Of a stretch of DNA of 64,000 nt, positions 1 to 11,398 are shown piece by piece (the stretch's first letter is position 1; each line of letters starts with the position of its first letter). The translations under genes and the position numbers were made by a program. The DNA is from Caprella mutica (Eukaryota; Arthropoda; Malacostraca; Amphipoda; Caprellidae). The stretch spans positions 62,001-126,000 of the forward strand of contig CANNZV010001439.1 in the NCBI GenBank assembly GCA_947561585.1. The letters are read 5' to 3'. Under the pieces are notes generated by a model, which made no database searches, was not told the origin of the DNA, and saw only the letters and a list, made by a program, of their open reading frames with translations.

Positions 1-769
1 AGCAGCATTCTCATTTTGACTGTCTATGGAATAAACAGTTTGAGGAGGGGGATATTGGATTGAATCCTGCTGGCTTTTGGCCACAGGTGCCGACATCTGA
101 ACCCCATTGACAGAGTGAGGATGTTGATTGGAAGGATAAATATTTGGTGCTAATGGTTGAAGGACTCTAGATTGGAATTGACTTGGTTGATCAGAGGAAG
201 TATTGGAATCTTCAACCTCCGCTACTTCAGTTTGTGACGATCCTTCGCTACAGCCGGAATCCCTAGCTCGACCGTCAGGTTCGATAACAGCTTTGTGGTT
301 TCCATAGTCTATTTCCTGAACATCGTACAAGAAATGCTTGTTGTTGCGAGGATCATAGCGATTGTGAATTGGCCATCTTTGTAAGTTTGAAACCTGGTCG
401 CTAGAAATTGAATCCTTGTTGTTAATGGAAGAACTGCCCTCAGGTATTGAGGACGCACTTCCTTTTGGTATTGCACCTGTATTGGCATAGAAAGGTTGGC
501 TCTCTTGCGGCTCGTACTTTTGGTAGAAGGAGGCTGTACTATTTTGGTGTTCTTCATCTTCTCCCTCGCTATCACTGGAATCTTCCATCAGTTCCATATT
601 CTGAACACCTGTCATTCGAATTGGTGCTTCAATTTTTTGAACCTCTTCCTCCTCTTTTCGGTCCAGGTTGTACATTGATGTTGTGGGATGGTCCAGAACC
701 CTGAGTCCATTAGAAACAGCTTCGGGGTTTTCAACTGTAATTTCTGTTAGAGCTTCTTCTGATCGAGAT
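1..769 (-). CDS. ANKRD6: ANKRD6/Diego C-terminal region exon, partial
   Basis: An acceptor (CAG at 772-770) opens this exon, whose first base completes an Arg codon split by the phase-2 intron. It then stays open for 256 codons to the window edge, with no stop and no donor seen. The encoded stretch is polar and probably disordered. It has an acidic Ser/Glu/Asp cluster (MEDSSDSEGEDEEH) about 70-85 residues in, then Ser/Asn/Gln-rich and Pro-rich sequence with several Tyr-Pro and Pro-Pro motifs. I recognise no folded domain. The frame is assigned from exact phase continuity with the upstream exon and from codon-like composition. The C-terminal coiled coil of vertebrate Diversin, if conserved, would lie beyond the window. 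Confidence 0.85.
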
Positions 770-1056
770 CTGAAAGCAAAATATTGTAAAGTTAAAACTT
801 AGCCGAAAATATTGAGCATTTTTTAAATTAATAATTGACTACCATTGTATTTAAATATATGATAGATATGATCTTCGTAATTTAGATCGAAATACGAGAT
901 ACCTTTCCAATAGATAATTATTTATAGTATACAGAACATTCAAAGGCCGAAAGATGTGCCTAACACAGTACTGTCTAAATTTAAGATATTGTAGCTAGTT
1001 GCATGGTTTAATTCTGGTACATTCACGTTCTGAGACTTTAATCCTATTCCCTCTAC
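770..1056 (-). other. Intron (phase 2), 287 bp
   Basis: The donor is GTAGAG reading down from 1056 and the acceptor is TTTCAG ending at 770. The sequence is AT-rich and I see nothing else in it. Confidence 0.8.
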
Positions 1057-1232
1057 CTGCTGATGTTGTTCTCATTCTTCTTCTTGATGATGGGGGGTAA
1101 TGCAGGGTCATGGGCCGATAGTCTATGCTCCACCCACTGACGCAGGTTCTCATTGTGTTTATGTACCAAAGATTCTTTCTCCTTCACGCTTTCGGTGTTA
1201 CGAAGAAGACATTCTTCCTTTTCTCGCAAAAT
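1057..1232 (-). CDS. ANKRD6: ANKRD6/Diego coiled-coil exon
   Basis: This 176-bp exon has acceptor TTTCAG ending at 1233 and donor AG|GTAGAG. It encodes 58 residues plus two bases and is charged and helical (ILREKEECLLRN, then KEKESLVHKHNENLRQWVEH). A short Pro-containing stretch (DPALPPIIKKK) follows. The Cys-Leu pair and the later Leu/Trp-rich helix resemble the part of vertebrate ANKRD6 that follows its conserved Cys block, where a similar ECL...DELKTW pattern occurs. It probably continues a coiled coil used for oligomerisation or partner binding; that role is inference. Confidence 0.88.
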
Positions 1233-2505
1233 CTGAAATATAAATTCGTTAATTGTTAATCTTGAAAAAGCAAATTATATGAATAAATGTCATCATGGAG
1301 ATGAAAAGGTGATTCCAAGACACGTTTAGTCAATTTTTTTATCACTAAATTAACTCTAATATTTGTACATACATGTACAAAACCATGCTTAAATTATCAT
1401 CCTGCGACAATTAATAGAATAAATATTATATTAATTCTGAGGAAATTAAAGAACAAAAATCAGGCCTTTGCATTAGATTTTATTCAACAGACAGATGTTA
1501 TGTAAGACAGAAATGTAGAAGACTGATATGTGGATAACAGACTTATTGAACCAAATTGTGAATTTGGCAAATAGCGTACTACTCTAAAGTGTCACATAAT
1601 CATTTTTCGAATCTCTTTAGTCTTTTTCTCTTACGGTCCGAAACAGTTTGATTTACTTTTAATGTCCAATTTTTTTTTACTTTTACATTCTGAACTGTTC
1701 TTTGATTTACTTTTACGGTCTGAACTGTTCTTTGATTTACTTTTACAGTCTGAACTGTTCTTTGATTTACTTTTACAGTCTGAACTGTTCTTTGATTTAC
1801 TTTTACGGTCTGAACTGTACTTTGATTTACTTTTACGGTCTGAACTGTTCTTTGATTTACTTTTACGGTCTGAACTGTTCTTTGATTTACTTTTACGGTC
1901 TGAACTGTTCTTTGATTTACTTTTACGGTCTGAACTGTTCTTTGATTTACTTTTACATTCTGAACTGTTCTTTGATTTACTTTTACGGTCTGAACTGTTC
2001 TTTGATTTACTTTTACGGTCTGAACTGTTCTTTGATTTACTTTTACGGTCTGAACTGTTCTTTGATTTACTTTTACGGTCTGAACTGTTCTTTGATTTAC
2101 TTTTACAGTCTGAACTGTTCTTTGATTTACTTTTACAGTCTGAACTGTTCTTTGATTTACTTTTACAGTCTGAACTGTTCTTTGATTTACTTTTACAGTC
2201 TGAACTGTTCTTTGATTTACTTTTACAGTCTGAACTGTTCTTTGATTTACTTTTACAGTCTGAACTGTTCTTTGATTTACTTTTACAGTCTGAACTGTTC
2301 TTTGATTTACTTTTACGGTGCGATTTTTTTCTGATTCACTTTTAAGATCCGATTATTTTTATATACTTTTACGAACCGAATTTTTTCATTTACTTTTACG
2401 ATCCGAATTTTTTCATTTACTTTTACGATCCGAATTTTTTCATTTACTTTTACGATCCGAATTTTTTTCTAAACTAAAGAGATCCCAATTTTCTCGAACC
2501 CTCAC
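1233..2505 (-). other. Intron (phase 0) carrying a minisatellite
   Basis: This 1,273-bp intron has donor GTGAGG at 2505-2500 and acceptor TTTCAG ending at 1233. About 800 bp of it is the tandem array at 1,673-2,470, whose degenerate end lies only about 35 bp from the donor. The remainder (1,233-1,670) is AT-rich without visible structure. Confidence 0.8.
1673..2470. repeat. 30-bp minisatellite with 27-bp degenerate flank
   Basis: About 21 copies of a 30-bp unit with core TTTGATTTACTTTTAC followed by (A/G)GTCTGAACTGTTC run from about 1,673 to 2,317. Adjacent copies differ mainly at one A/G site, in runs: G variants centrally and A variants at both ends. From 2,318 to 2,470 it changes to a 27-bp relative with core TTTACTTTTACGATCCGAAT, about five copies. 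The unit is a multiple of three, so open frames cross it, but these are artefacts of the repeat. Confidence 0.95.
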
Positions 2506-2700
2506 CTTCTGTTGGACAGTTTCCTTGAGATCGTGAATGTGAGTGTGAGTTTTCCTCTCCAAGGAGTGAATTCTCTTATCGAGTTTCTCGTGGTGGGCGT
2601 CGATGTGGTCCATCAGAGCCACTTTGTCGCTCTCCAGTTTGGTCTCGACTTTCTTAAAGAAAGGCGCACAGTAGCAGGAAGTGTTCACTCCCACCGGGCC
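2506..2700 (-). CDS. ANKRD6: ANKRD6/Diego conserved Cys block and coiled coil
   Basis: This 195-bp exon encodes 65 residues in phase 0 with acceptor GTTCAG and donor AAG|GTGAGG. It starts with a Gly-Pro then a conserved block (GVNTSCYCAPFFKKVETKLE), followed by a His-rich heptad helix (HHEKLDKRIHSLERKTHTHIH). The block matches the vertebrate ANKRD6 pattern in which an NGCRCEP-like segment precedes a KLE-containing coiled coil and NKT/ERKT-like residues. This is the best non-ankyrin evidence for the family assignment. The function of the Cys pair is not known to me. Confidence 0.93.
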
Positions 2701-3051
2701 CTGAACAGAAAAAAGATAATTAGTAATCAGCCGTGAAGTAAGATGAATAAAGATATATTTTAGACAAAATAACGTGGGTTGAATTAAATTTTACTTTTAA
2801 ATAAAGGGGTTAAAGGTATAGATTTATGATATTAAGCATTGAATGAACTTTAAATTTATGGTCAGCGGAAAATGGCCGACTTTGGATGGCCCAGAGACAA
2901 TAATGGTGGAGTAATGAAAAATTAGGTTGGGTCCCATCATAATCTCCGATACACCCACCATAACACGATTGTGGAACTTTACCTCATTGGTCATAAATGA
3001 TGTAAAAACAAATATCTCCAAATTTTGTTCCCCCAAAAAAATGAAACAAAC
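2701..3051 (-). other. Intron (phase 0), 351 bp
   Basis: The donor is GTTTGT, weaker than consensus, reading down from 3051; the acceptor is GTTCAG ending at 2701. The stretch around 2,880-2,960 contains short echoes of the ATGGTGGG/CCCATCAT repeat family but no clear full copy. Confidence 0.75.
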
Positions 3052-3231
3052 CTTCTTAACGTTGCCTGCCAGGTCGATGAAAAACTGCTCCCCCGACTTC
3101 AGATTGTCTTTAGGCAGGTCCACATTGGTGGAGGGGATATCCACCGCCGGGGCGTAGTTATGACACCCATAGGGGGACCAGTGGACCCCATCCTTGCAAT
3201 GGCTTTTCTTATCCTTATGCTCACTCTTCAT
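3052..3231 (-). CDS. ANKRD6: ANKRD6/Diego linker exon
   Basis: This 180-bp exon encodes 60 residues with acceptor TTACAG. It begins with a Lys-rich run (MKSEHKDKKSHCKDG), passes through a Tyr/Pro/Cys segment (HWSPYGCHNYAP) and ends in a conserved-looking strand (GEQFFIDLAGNVKK). That last piece aligns with the vertebrate motif where YTLYRGKDGKV precedes the Cys block. The base composition is clearly more GC-rich than the flanking introns. The internal Met at the first codon is not a start, because the upstream exon continues in frame into it. Confidence 0.92.
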
Positions 3232-3390
3232 CTGTAACATTAAATTCAAAATATAATTGTGTTCAGGTTATAGCAAAACGAATTGTTTTGAATCAGAAAC
3301 ATTAAGTTTGACTAAAATACATATTTATATGTTTAAGCGATGACAAAAATTAGTCTTTGATTTATTTTTTAAATCATAGCAGTACGTTAC
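3232..3390 (-). other. Intron (phase 0), 159 bp
   Basis: The donor is GTAACG below 3391 and the acceptor is GTTACAG ending at 3232. The sequence is AT-rich with no other feature. Confidence 0.8.
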
Positions 3391-3627
3391 CTTCTTCTTC
3401 TCTTTCTTTCGACTGCTACTGTCTTTGCTACTAGTGGCACTGTCGTTAGTTTTCTCTCGCTTCTTCTCGCCTTTCTCTCGCGAAACATCTCTCTTCTCGC
3501 GGGACTCATCTCGCTTTTCTCTCTTCAATCGCTCTTCCGCTGTGAGAACAGGTGGAGGATTTTTCAGGATGTCCAGGATTTGAGTGAAGTCCTTCCGTGC
3601 AGCGATATCTTGGGGAGTTTCATTTTG
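3391..3627 (-). CDS. ANKRD6: ANKRD6/Diego last ankyrin helix and basic linker
   Basis: This 237-bp, 79-residue exon begins with the capping part of an ankyrin repeat (QNETPQDIAARKDFTQILDI). It then passes through Pro residues into a highly charged Lys/Arg/Glu tract (EERLKREKRDESREKRD) and ends in a Ser run and poly-basic RKKEKKK. The order matches vertebrate ANKRD6, where the last repeat (PLETAR) leads into a KKRERLKEER-like tract. The basic tract may act as a localisation or membrane-contact segment; that is inference. Acceptor CTTCAG, donor AAG|GTAACG. Confidence 0.93.
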
Positions 3628-3690
3628 CTGAAGAAAAAGGAGAAATTAATAAATTGAATTAGTAGGGTTATTAGGCACGTCGTCGATAAA

Positions 3691-3807
3691 TTCCCCCGCG
3701 GAAAGTTTACCAGGAAGATTTAAAAATCCGGAATTATACGGTGGAATATTCCATGGTTGAACTTTCCAGCGGTAGAATCTTCCTGGTGGAACTTTCCGCT
3801 GTGGAAT
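3691..3807. repeat. Small foldback element
   Basis: Arms of about 30 bp with several mismatches (CGGAAAGTTTACCAGGAAG on the left; CTTCCTGGTGGAACTTTCCG on the right) flank a core with further self-complementary GGAATATTCC. It looks like a degraded MITE-like hairpin. Confidence 0.65.
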
Positions 3808-3828
3808 TTACCTAGAACCATTATACAG

Positions 3829-3985
3829 TTTCCTTCTGAAACAAAGGCTATATCTCTGACATTTAAACGAAATTAAGTACAAGGGACTGGAAGAAGCAAT
3901 CAGAAAGGAAAGTGGCTCCAGATACCTATCTTCATTCAATTACATTGTTCATGGATACAGAAAAGCTACTCTGACCGCTGTTAAG
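3829..3985 (+). repeat. Dispersed repeat S, 5' fragment
   Basis: Matches the same family at 6,612 and 57,446: an AAATTAAGTACA block, then GGAAGAAGCA, GGAAAGTGGCTCCA, and a CATGGATACAGAAAAGCTAC block. Only the first half of the family consensus is present. No coding potential is recognised. Confidence 0.75.
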
Positions 3986-4643
3986 TAGTGACATTGCTAA
4001 TGGATACAAAAAAATACTAACAAATATAACGTAAGGATATTACTAAATAAAAGAACTGTGAAATATAATTTAAAAAGCTCTTCAGTGGAGAAAGGGTTAC
4101 AAATTTATTCGAATTGATACAAATGGACTTATAAATATAGGGTAAATTACAAGTTGTCGATTAAACACTATTTACGAACACCTCTTCAATTTATACATCT
4201 CTACGTAGAGCTTTCATATGCTACATCAAATCTTATGAAATCAACCCTCTATGTCCTAAGAGGACAAATATGTCCCCTTTTAAATGTCGTACTTTGCGCG
4301 GTTTTCTTTTTTGAGATATTTTAAACGATCGGATAAACTGTTTCATATGTTTCATAGGTTTTCTTTACCCATATAATACAAGAATATCATTTTATTTCTC
4401 GTTTTTAAACTCAAATTAATTCCAGACAGGCTCTTGCTCGGTATCCTAAAAGTGTTACTAAAAAGTGTTACTTCCTAGAAGCACCATCCACACGGACGTT
4501 TTCCCATGCCGCAGCTAAGATAAGCTGCGACTGAATAAACGTATGTTTTGTATATACACTTAGATTGTGCGTTTTTCTATGCTGCATAGTAAAATATGCC
4601 TCGTGTGAAATAGGACTAAGTCACAGCTCTATAAAGTCCTCAC

Positions 4644-4742
4644 CTTGTTGTTACAATGTTGCTCTCCACCAGCCTCTAGTAATATTCTGGTTAGTTTTCT
4701 CCTGCCCATAGCTGCAGCGATGTGGAGGCTGCTGTCACCGTT
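4644..4742 (-). CDS. ANKRD6: ANKRD6/Diego ankyrin repeat exon
   Basis: A 99-bp exon encodes exactly one 33-residue ankyrin repeat in phase 0: NGDSSLHIAAAMGRRKLTRI, then LLEAGGEQHCNNK. The usual GDTALHxAA and LLEAGA positions are visible; the canonical Thr is Ser and the repeat ends NNK. It corresponds to the repeat reading GDTALHVAAALNHKK in vertebrate ANKRD6. Acceptor CTTCAG, donor AAG|GTGAGG. Confidence 0.96.
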
Positions 4743-5100
4743 CTGAAGAGGGAACAACTTATTAGTTAGGGTCTTAAATTGAGATTCTAAGTGTATTCTT
4801 AAGCATATATAGGAAAGGTAAGCAGGTACAAAAATGTAGAAGAATATATGTGATACTTTCCTCGTTATATAGGTAAAGTAGGGAGGTTAATTCTTTTCGT
4901 ACTTTCCTTTCAATAAGCATGTAAAGAACATGTTTAAAGATGATAAAAAAAATAATTCGCAGTTATTTCAAAATATCTTTTTTAATTTCGTCATTTAATA
5001 ATATCTTATCAATTCAGTTTGAAATAAGAATTCATACCACCTCATTTGAAAAATACATTAACTGATGATTTAGAGCAGATTACAACAGTTCTAATCTCAC
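4743..5100 (-). other. Intron (phase 0), 358 bp
   Basis: Donor GTGAGA below 5101; acceptor CTTCAG ending at 4743. AT-rich; nothing else seen. Confidence 0.8.
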
Positions 5101-5199
5101 CTTGTTGACGCTGTTGACGTCACATTTCGCCGATAGGAGTATCCGCGTTACGCCAGCGTGTCCGTACCTTGCCGCGGTGTGGAGGGGGGAGTCACCGTA
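5101..5199 (-). CDS. ANKRD6: ANKRD6/Diego ankyrin repeat exon
   Basis: A 99-bp exon encodes one complete 33-residue ankyrin repeat: YGDSPLHTAARYGHAGVTRI, then LLSAKCDVNSVNK. The vertebrate counterpart has CLHVAARYNHLSIIRLLL, so the AARY motif is conserved. Its acceptor lies just after a long poly-C/C-T tract in the transcript (G-run at 5,203-5,221 on the plus strand), an unusually strong polypyrimidine tract. Donor AAG|GTGAGA. Confidence 0.96.
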
Positions 5200-6458
<1,259 letters not shown>

Positions 6459-6560
6459 CTGGTGGTCCTGGTGGTCCACATTAGCGCCGTGTTTCAGCAG
6501 TAGTTTGATGGCCCCGACTCTGCCTTCACAAGCAGCACGCAGTAAAGAACTGCTGCCAGC
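6459..6560 (-). CDS. ANKRD6: ANKRD6/Diego ankyrin repeat exon
   Basis: A 102-bp exon encodes 34 residues in phase 0: AGSSSLLRAACEGRVGAIKL, then LLKHGANVDHQDHQ. The usual T-LH core is diverged to S-LL-R, but AA..G..G.I.LLL..GA.VD is canonical. It aligns with the second repeat of vertebrate ANKRD6 (TALHRATVVGN). The next exon upstream is 48 kb away, and I could not find an exon for the first vertebrate-type repeat. Acceptor TTTCAG, donor CAG|GTAAGG. Confidence 0.93.
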
Positions 6561-6611
6561 CTGAAAGAGAGAATATCATGTTAGAATGGTAATAATTAAT
6601 TTAGTTGGTAT

Positions 6612-6972
6612 TTAACGTCTGATTCGGAACCAAAGGCAAATCGCTGACGTCAAAAGGAAATTAAGTACATGGGAATAGAAGAAGCAGTCAGAGAGGAAAG
6701 TGGCTCCATGAACAAAATCACTTACCACTGTCGGTGACAAAGCTCATGGATGTAGAAAAGCTACTCAGTGAATGCAGTCACTTACCAAGGAATGTGACGA
6801 GAAGAGACACAGGCACCGGTGGCTGCACTCACGGATGGAAGAGGAAAATGAAGAGGTGATAGTAAATGAAGCCTACGAGTCTACCTAACACAAAATCTAA
6901 GACCTCGTAGTTGAAGAGCATAACTCTAGCGCTATCCTCTAAAACTGCAAGTAGCGTTAAAAAAAATGATAA
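6612..6972 (+). repeat. Dispersed repeat S, longest copy
   Basis: Starts TTTAACGTCTGATT, runs through AAATTAAGTACA, GAAGCAGTCAGAGAGGAAAG, GAATGCAGTCACTTACCAAG, GGCTGCACTCACGGATGG and AGAGGTGATAGTAAATGAAG, and ends near CTAGCGCTATCCTCT and GCGTTAAAAAAAATG. Related copies lie at 3,829, 35,238, 57,446 and (tail only) 43,068 and 63,050. It is more GC-rich than its surroundings, has an A-rich 3' end and no terminal inverted repeat, which is SINE-like. No tRNA-derived promoter boxes were recognised. Confidence 0.8.
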
Positions 6973-8000
6973 ACATGGTAAAAATGAAAAAAGACAATCC
7001 ATAATCCAAATTACAACAGTTTGAGGCCCAATTAAGGGACGCCATCCCCCTTCTCTTCCATTCACCACAGACAGCTTCAGGATAGAGGTCCTGGGGGCTC
7101 AGAGTGGTAATATAAACAATGAAAAGAATGTTCAAATATATGGAGACAATTTGAAGTCAAACTGCGAAAAAAAATTCAAATTCAAAGAAAAGTAAGCGTC
7201 AGATATTAAAAAAAAAATAGACTTTAAAACACGAAAAAAATTAGGATTTAAAACACGAAAATTTAAGGCTTTAAAACACGAAAAAATTTCACGTCAAAAC
7301 GCGAAAAAAAATTAGACAACATAATACTAAGAAAAATAAACCGTATTATATTAAATTGTAGCACATCACGTCATCAGTTAATTGACCGATAGGTTTAAAC
7401 TGTAGCGCAAACTTATTATATTTTACCGTGAGAATATTTCACCTGTGATTTTGCCTGCCAATTTAAGGTGATGAACCGTTAATAATTACACCGTGGGAAA
7501 ATGGGACTGTGTACGATATCCTAATATTAGGACCACATCGAAAAATAATATTGGAACTAAGGAGAAAAAAAACTACTGTTTTTAGGAGCATAAATGATGA
7601 GTTAGCCGTTATGTAGTTTTTTGTATCCGCTAGTTTGTCATATTGTGGACATCATGATTGTTTAATAACCAGACAGGGAGAAGGGGGTCCGTGGTAGGCA
7701 TGCCCCCCCCCCCTGTATACACAAAATTGTTGTAATATGGGATACAAACAGCTAATATATACCACCTGTGACATTCGATCTCATGTCACATGTATTGTTC
7801 ATCATTTATAGATTTTTTTGCTTATTGCTATATAGACAAAATTAAATTTTCATTTGATTGATCAATTTTAACTGTGTACGTTCGGAATTGGTATAGTTCA
7901 ATTAAATTAAAAAATTAAAATGTTCTTAGAAGTGTAATAACCAAATATTATTTTAAAAAAGTGACTCTCAATTTTTCCACCTGGCAGTTTTCTGTGTATC
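6973..8000. other. Intronic spacer with degenerate 20-25-bp repeat
   Basis: Positions about 7,160-7,312 hold four or five imperfect copies around TTTAAAACACGAAAAAA. The rest is AT-rich, with a C-run at 7,703-7,714. No gene seen. Confidence 0.6.
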
Positions 8001-8085
8001 GTCGGACATATAAGTTACAATAAAATACCATCACTATTCACCATAATGGACAATAACAGTCGATAGGCCGATAGTAATTTTGCTC
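8001..8085 (+). repeat. Dispersed repeat C, copy 1
   Basis: Shares TCGTCGGACATATA and ACAATAAAATACCATCA, then ATTCACC-TAATGGACAATAA, with copies near 15,726 and 34,130. The best conserved part is the TAATGGACAATAACAG block. Confidence 0.75.
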
Positions 8086-8678
8086 AGGGTGCAACCTCCA
8101 CCATGAACGATAGCAAAGCGGTTCAAACTGTCAGAGGTAGAGATAAGTAAAGCATTTACTGATGAATTAAACACCTTTACTGGTGTAAAGAACTGCACAG
8201 CCAGAACTTTACAGTGTACAGAAAAAAGCTTTGGAAGTAAAGGGACAACATTTATTGAAAACATTCTTATTGAAGTTTACGTGAGTGAAATTAGGAAGTT
8301 GTAAATAATTAAAATTTTATACAAGTAAATAGTTTCTCAATTTAGTAAGACTGTTAAAAGTATATTTATTTTTTGAAGAAATGGTGAAGGTAGACAGGTA
8401 AAAAGATTCAGAAAGAGGTTCTTAAGTAGCCTTAAAATAAATAAATAATTAATATATATCTATCACTTTGCAGTCTGATCAGTAATATATAGTATTTACA
8501 ATCTATACATTTATATTACTTCTCAGGTTATACATTAAATACACTAGGGTAGATTTTATTAATAAGTACAGTCACTAACATCAATACCATCCTCTGTTCT
8601 AATGCTATTCTTACCTAAGTACATGCAATACACAGTTTCAATTAATCCCTACCGATCGTCAACATCCAAGTACAGTGA

Positions 8679-9253
8679 AACTTCTGAGTTGTGAAGTAGT
8701 GGTTATGAACTCAGAGTCACTTCATATCTCAGGTGCACTAGATAGTTTTCTATGATTAAAAATTTAAATCATAGAAAACTACTTCACAACTCAGAACTTC
8801 ATAACTCAGAACTTCATAACTCACAACTTCATAACTCAGAACTTCATAACTCAGAACTTCATAACTCAGAACTTCATAACTCAGAACTTCATAACTCAGA
8901 ACTTCATAACTCAGAACTTCATAACTTCACAACTCACAACTTCATAACTCAGAACTTCATAACTCAGAACTTCATAACTCACAACTTCACAACTCAGAAC
9001 TTCACAACTCACAACTTCACAACTCACAACTTCACAACTCAGAACTTCACAACTCAGAACTTCACAACTCAGAACTTCATAACTCACAACTTCATAACTC
9101 AGAACTTCATAACTCACAACTTCAGAACTTCACAACTCAGAACTTCACAACTCACAACTTCATAACTCAGAACTTCATAACTCAGAACTTCATAACTCAG
9201 AACTTCATAACTCACAACTTCAGAACTTCACAACTCACAACTTCATAACTCAG
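8679..9253. repeat. 15-bp minisatellite with inverted seed and palindrome
   Basis: About 31 copies of a 15-bp unit (AACTCAGAACTTCAT, with T/C and G/C variants) run from about 8,782 to 9,253. Upstream, 8,743-8,781 is a palindrome with perfect 15-bp arms (TAGTTTTCTATGATT) and a 9-bp loop. At 8,679-8,699 the repeat motif appears once in inverted orientation (TTCTGAGTTGTGAAGTAGT). The array is therefore one flank of a larger inverted repeat. Confidence 0.92.
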
Positions 9254-9687
9254 TAGCGTTACTATACTAGTTTCAAATGACTAGTAAGTTTGCAATAATC
9301 ACTGTACATACACTTTCATCAACTTCACAGTACGTGTTGAAGACTAGTTCCCATTTTGAACAGGATTCACATTGTTACTCACATCCGTTGTGAGTTAAAG
9401 CCCTGACTAGTCATCAGTGGGTAAAAACAGCACACTAGGGGCCTGCAGTCGGGTTGGCGGGGTTTAAATGGTTGAGGAATTAACCACTCGGTGACCCTTA
9501 GTATAACCCCGCGGGAGCTGTATGTGTTGGGGCTGCAGTTCGTTTAAATACACCTTTGGGTGGCTAGTAAATCAAAGGTAATTACCATCGATTGATTGCC
9601 TGGTTAAGAGATGAAATATTTGATGATGGTATAAGGTAGAGAAGATAAATAATTTCCAGGTATCTATTTGTCTTGGAAGTACAAAAT
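9254..9687. other. Spacer, moderately GC-rich
   Basis: Contains a small inverted pair GGCGGGGTTT/AACCCCGC (9,455-9,515). No gene recognised. Confidence 0.5.
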
Positions 9688-9815
9688 AAATACTCTATAA
9701 TGGAGTCATCTCTAGTGAATGTAGGGTCCTGAAGAGAACTACACATAAAGTGAACAATTTTTTTAGTCTGCCTTAAAATGGTCACAAGTTTTCTAAAACT
9801 GATGGCCATTTCTTC
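9688..9815. repeat. Foldback family F, partial copy
   Basis: Holds TAGTGAATGTAG, AGTGAACAATTTTTTTAG, TCTGCC-TAAAATGG and GATGGCCATTTC, in the same order as the left arm of the element at 34,530. The opposite arm is missing or decayed. Confidence 0.7.
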
Positions 9816-11174
9816 GTCGAAGAAAGAAAATATAATAACACAACAGTTACCCCTAAAATTTGAAGGCTGCCATTTTCTATGAGACTATTTTCAAGGGTAA
9901 CACCTATAAACACAGGTATTGTGTTTTAATAACAAATTATAACGTATTGTCACGCTTATACCGCACGTGATCTTGCGACAGCAAAGATAGATAATAATAA
10001 TATGCATACGAAGAAATGTTTATTATATGCGAGATGAACGAAGGTCGGCAAATTGATTGCCTAATGATAATCTATAGGTGCAATTGGTATGAGAAAAATA
10101 GTGAAATTATCGACTAATAATTATTGTCTATAGCATCAAGTTGGAAGATTTATAATTGATAGATTATTATATAATAAACATTGATCGTAAGATATTATTT
10201 AAGGGATTTTTATCAGGAATGTCCGACGAAAGACGATGTACCTACGATAAGTGTTCTAAATTGACGATAAATCAAGATTGGATAAATAGGATCTTGTGGC
10301 TAAACTATTTTTGATATCAGCGATTATATTTTTGTGATTGGAATGGTCTATGATAGAAAAAATGGCAAATTATCGACTAATAAATAACCCAATTGGTTGT
10401 ACATTTATCATCATTACCATTGGTAGTAACTTGAACATATCCTCAAACGAAGATCGTAACTCACAGTTCAAAAACAAACTTCGTAAGTTCAATTCCAGTT
10501 TTTAAACGCCTTTCAAAAGTAGTGTTGGGACTGTGAAAGAGATATTCGCAAACAACTTTTAAGTTTATAAATGTTTTAGTATTTCCTTGTAAATTCAAGT
10601 CACGAAGAATGTCATAAATCATATAATAACGTGCTTTACTGTTATTATCAAACATTATTGTGTTTAGCAAAGTATGAAACAATGTACTGAAATGGTTATT
10701 GTTATTTTGAAAGATGGTAATCCTTGAAATTATTTTGAAGAAAAGATGTTATGTTTGCACAATATTAATTACTTAAGTTACTTATACAACTAAATAAATA
10801 AAGTAAATAATAAATAAAAATAAATAAGTTAAATAAATAATAAATAAAAGATGGATAAATATTAGCAGTCAGCTTGTCTTTTTAAAACATTTATATATTC
10901 GTTAGAAAGAAAAAACATCTGCGTCAGAATTAATATAAAAACACTAAGGTTTTTTTCAATAAAATAATAAAATGGATACGTGAAGAAAATAAAAAAAATC
11001 TAGAAAACTGAGTACGATATGACATCTGTATTTAAAGTCTGGAATTATTTAACACGGGTTAAATTAATAGTAAATATATATATTTAATTGTAATAGAAAA
11101 TAGTGAACTTTTCTGTATAATTACATACAAAAGTTCAAAAATTAAATAAAAGTAACATTTATGTTTATATCTAA
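9816..11174. other. AT-rich spacer
   Basis: A 17-bp phrase (AAATTATCGACTAATAA) occurs at about 10,107 and 10,367, and a TAAATAAA-rich tract lies at 10,785-10,850. A 73-codon minus-strand frame at 10,461-10,682 shows no recognisable domain and I do not call it a gene. Confidence 0.5.
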
Positions 11175-11398
11175 GGTAAGTTATGAATTAGAGGTCGGTT
11201 TCACTTTTTCGATCATAATATTATAAAAATAAACAGTTATACATTGATAATAATCATTAGTATTAATATAGTTGGTATCCATGATACCTGCAGGTATCAT
11301 GGATACCAATGAAATAAAAATTAAATACAAATTATCAATTTATAATTGTTTTTATTATAACGAAAAAGTGGAACTGACCTCTAATTCGTAACTTACCC
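11175..11398. mobile_element. MITE-like element, family B copy
   Basis: Terminal inverted repeats GGTAAGTTATGAATTAGAGG and complement (ending ACTTACCC) extend about 40 bp into AAAAAGTG-type blocks. The loop carries the shared palindrome at 11,272-11,309. About nine relatives lie in this intron, with TA target duplications clear in two of them (49,794 and 53,524). That fits Tc1/mariner-type insertion, by family knowledge. Confidence 0.85.

Larger units (their letters stand above)
3628..4643 (-). other. Intron (phase 0), 1,016 bp
   Basis: Donor GTGAGG below 4644, acceptor CTTCAG ending at 3628. It holds a small inverted repeat (3,691-3,807) and a fragment of a dispersed repeat (3,829-3,985). 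From 3,990 to 4,640 it is otherwise AT-rich without recognisable features. Confidence 0.8.

Noticed and set aside
1662..2345. 200-codon Leu/Phe-rich frames resembling membrane repeats
   Set aside because: They lie inside an intron of the ANKRD6 gene, on the opposite strand, and arise from the 30-bp repeat.
8782..9253. CRISPR-like regular array
   Set aside because: Units are contiguous with no unique spacers, in a eukaryotic intron; this is a minisatellite.
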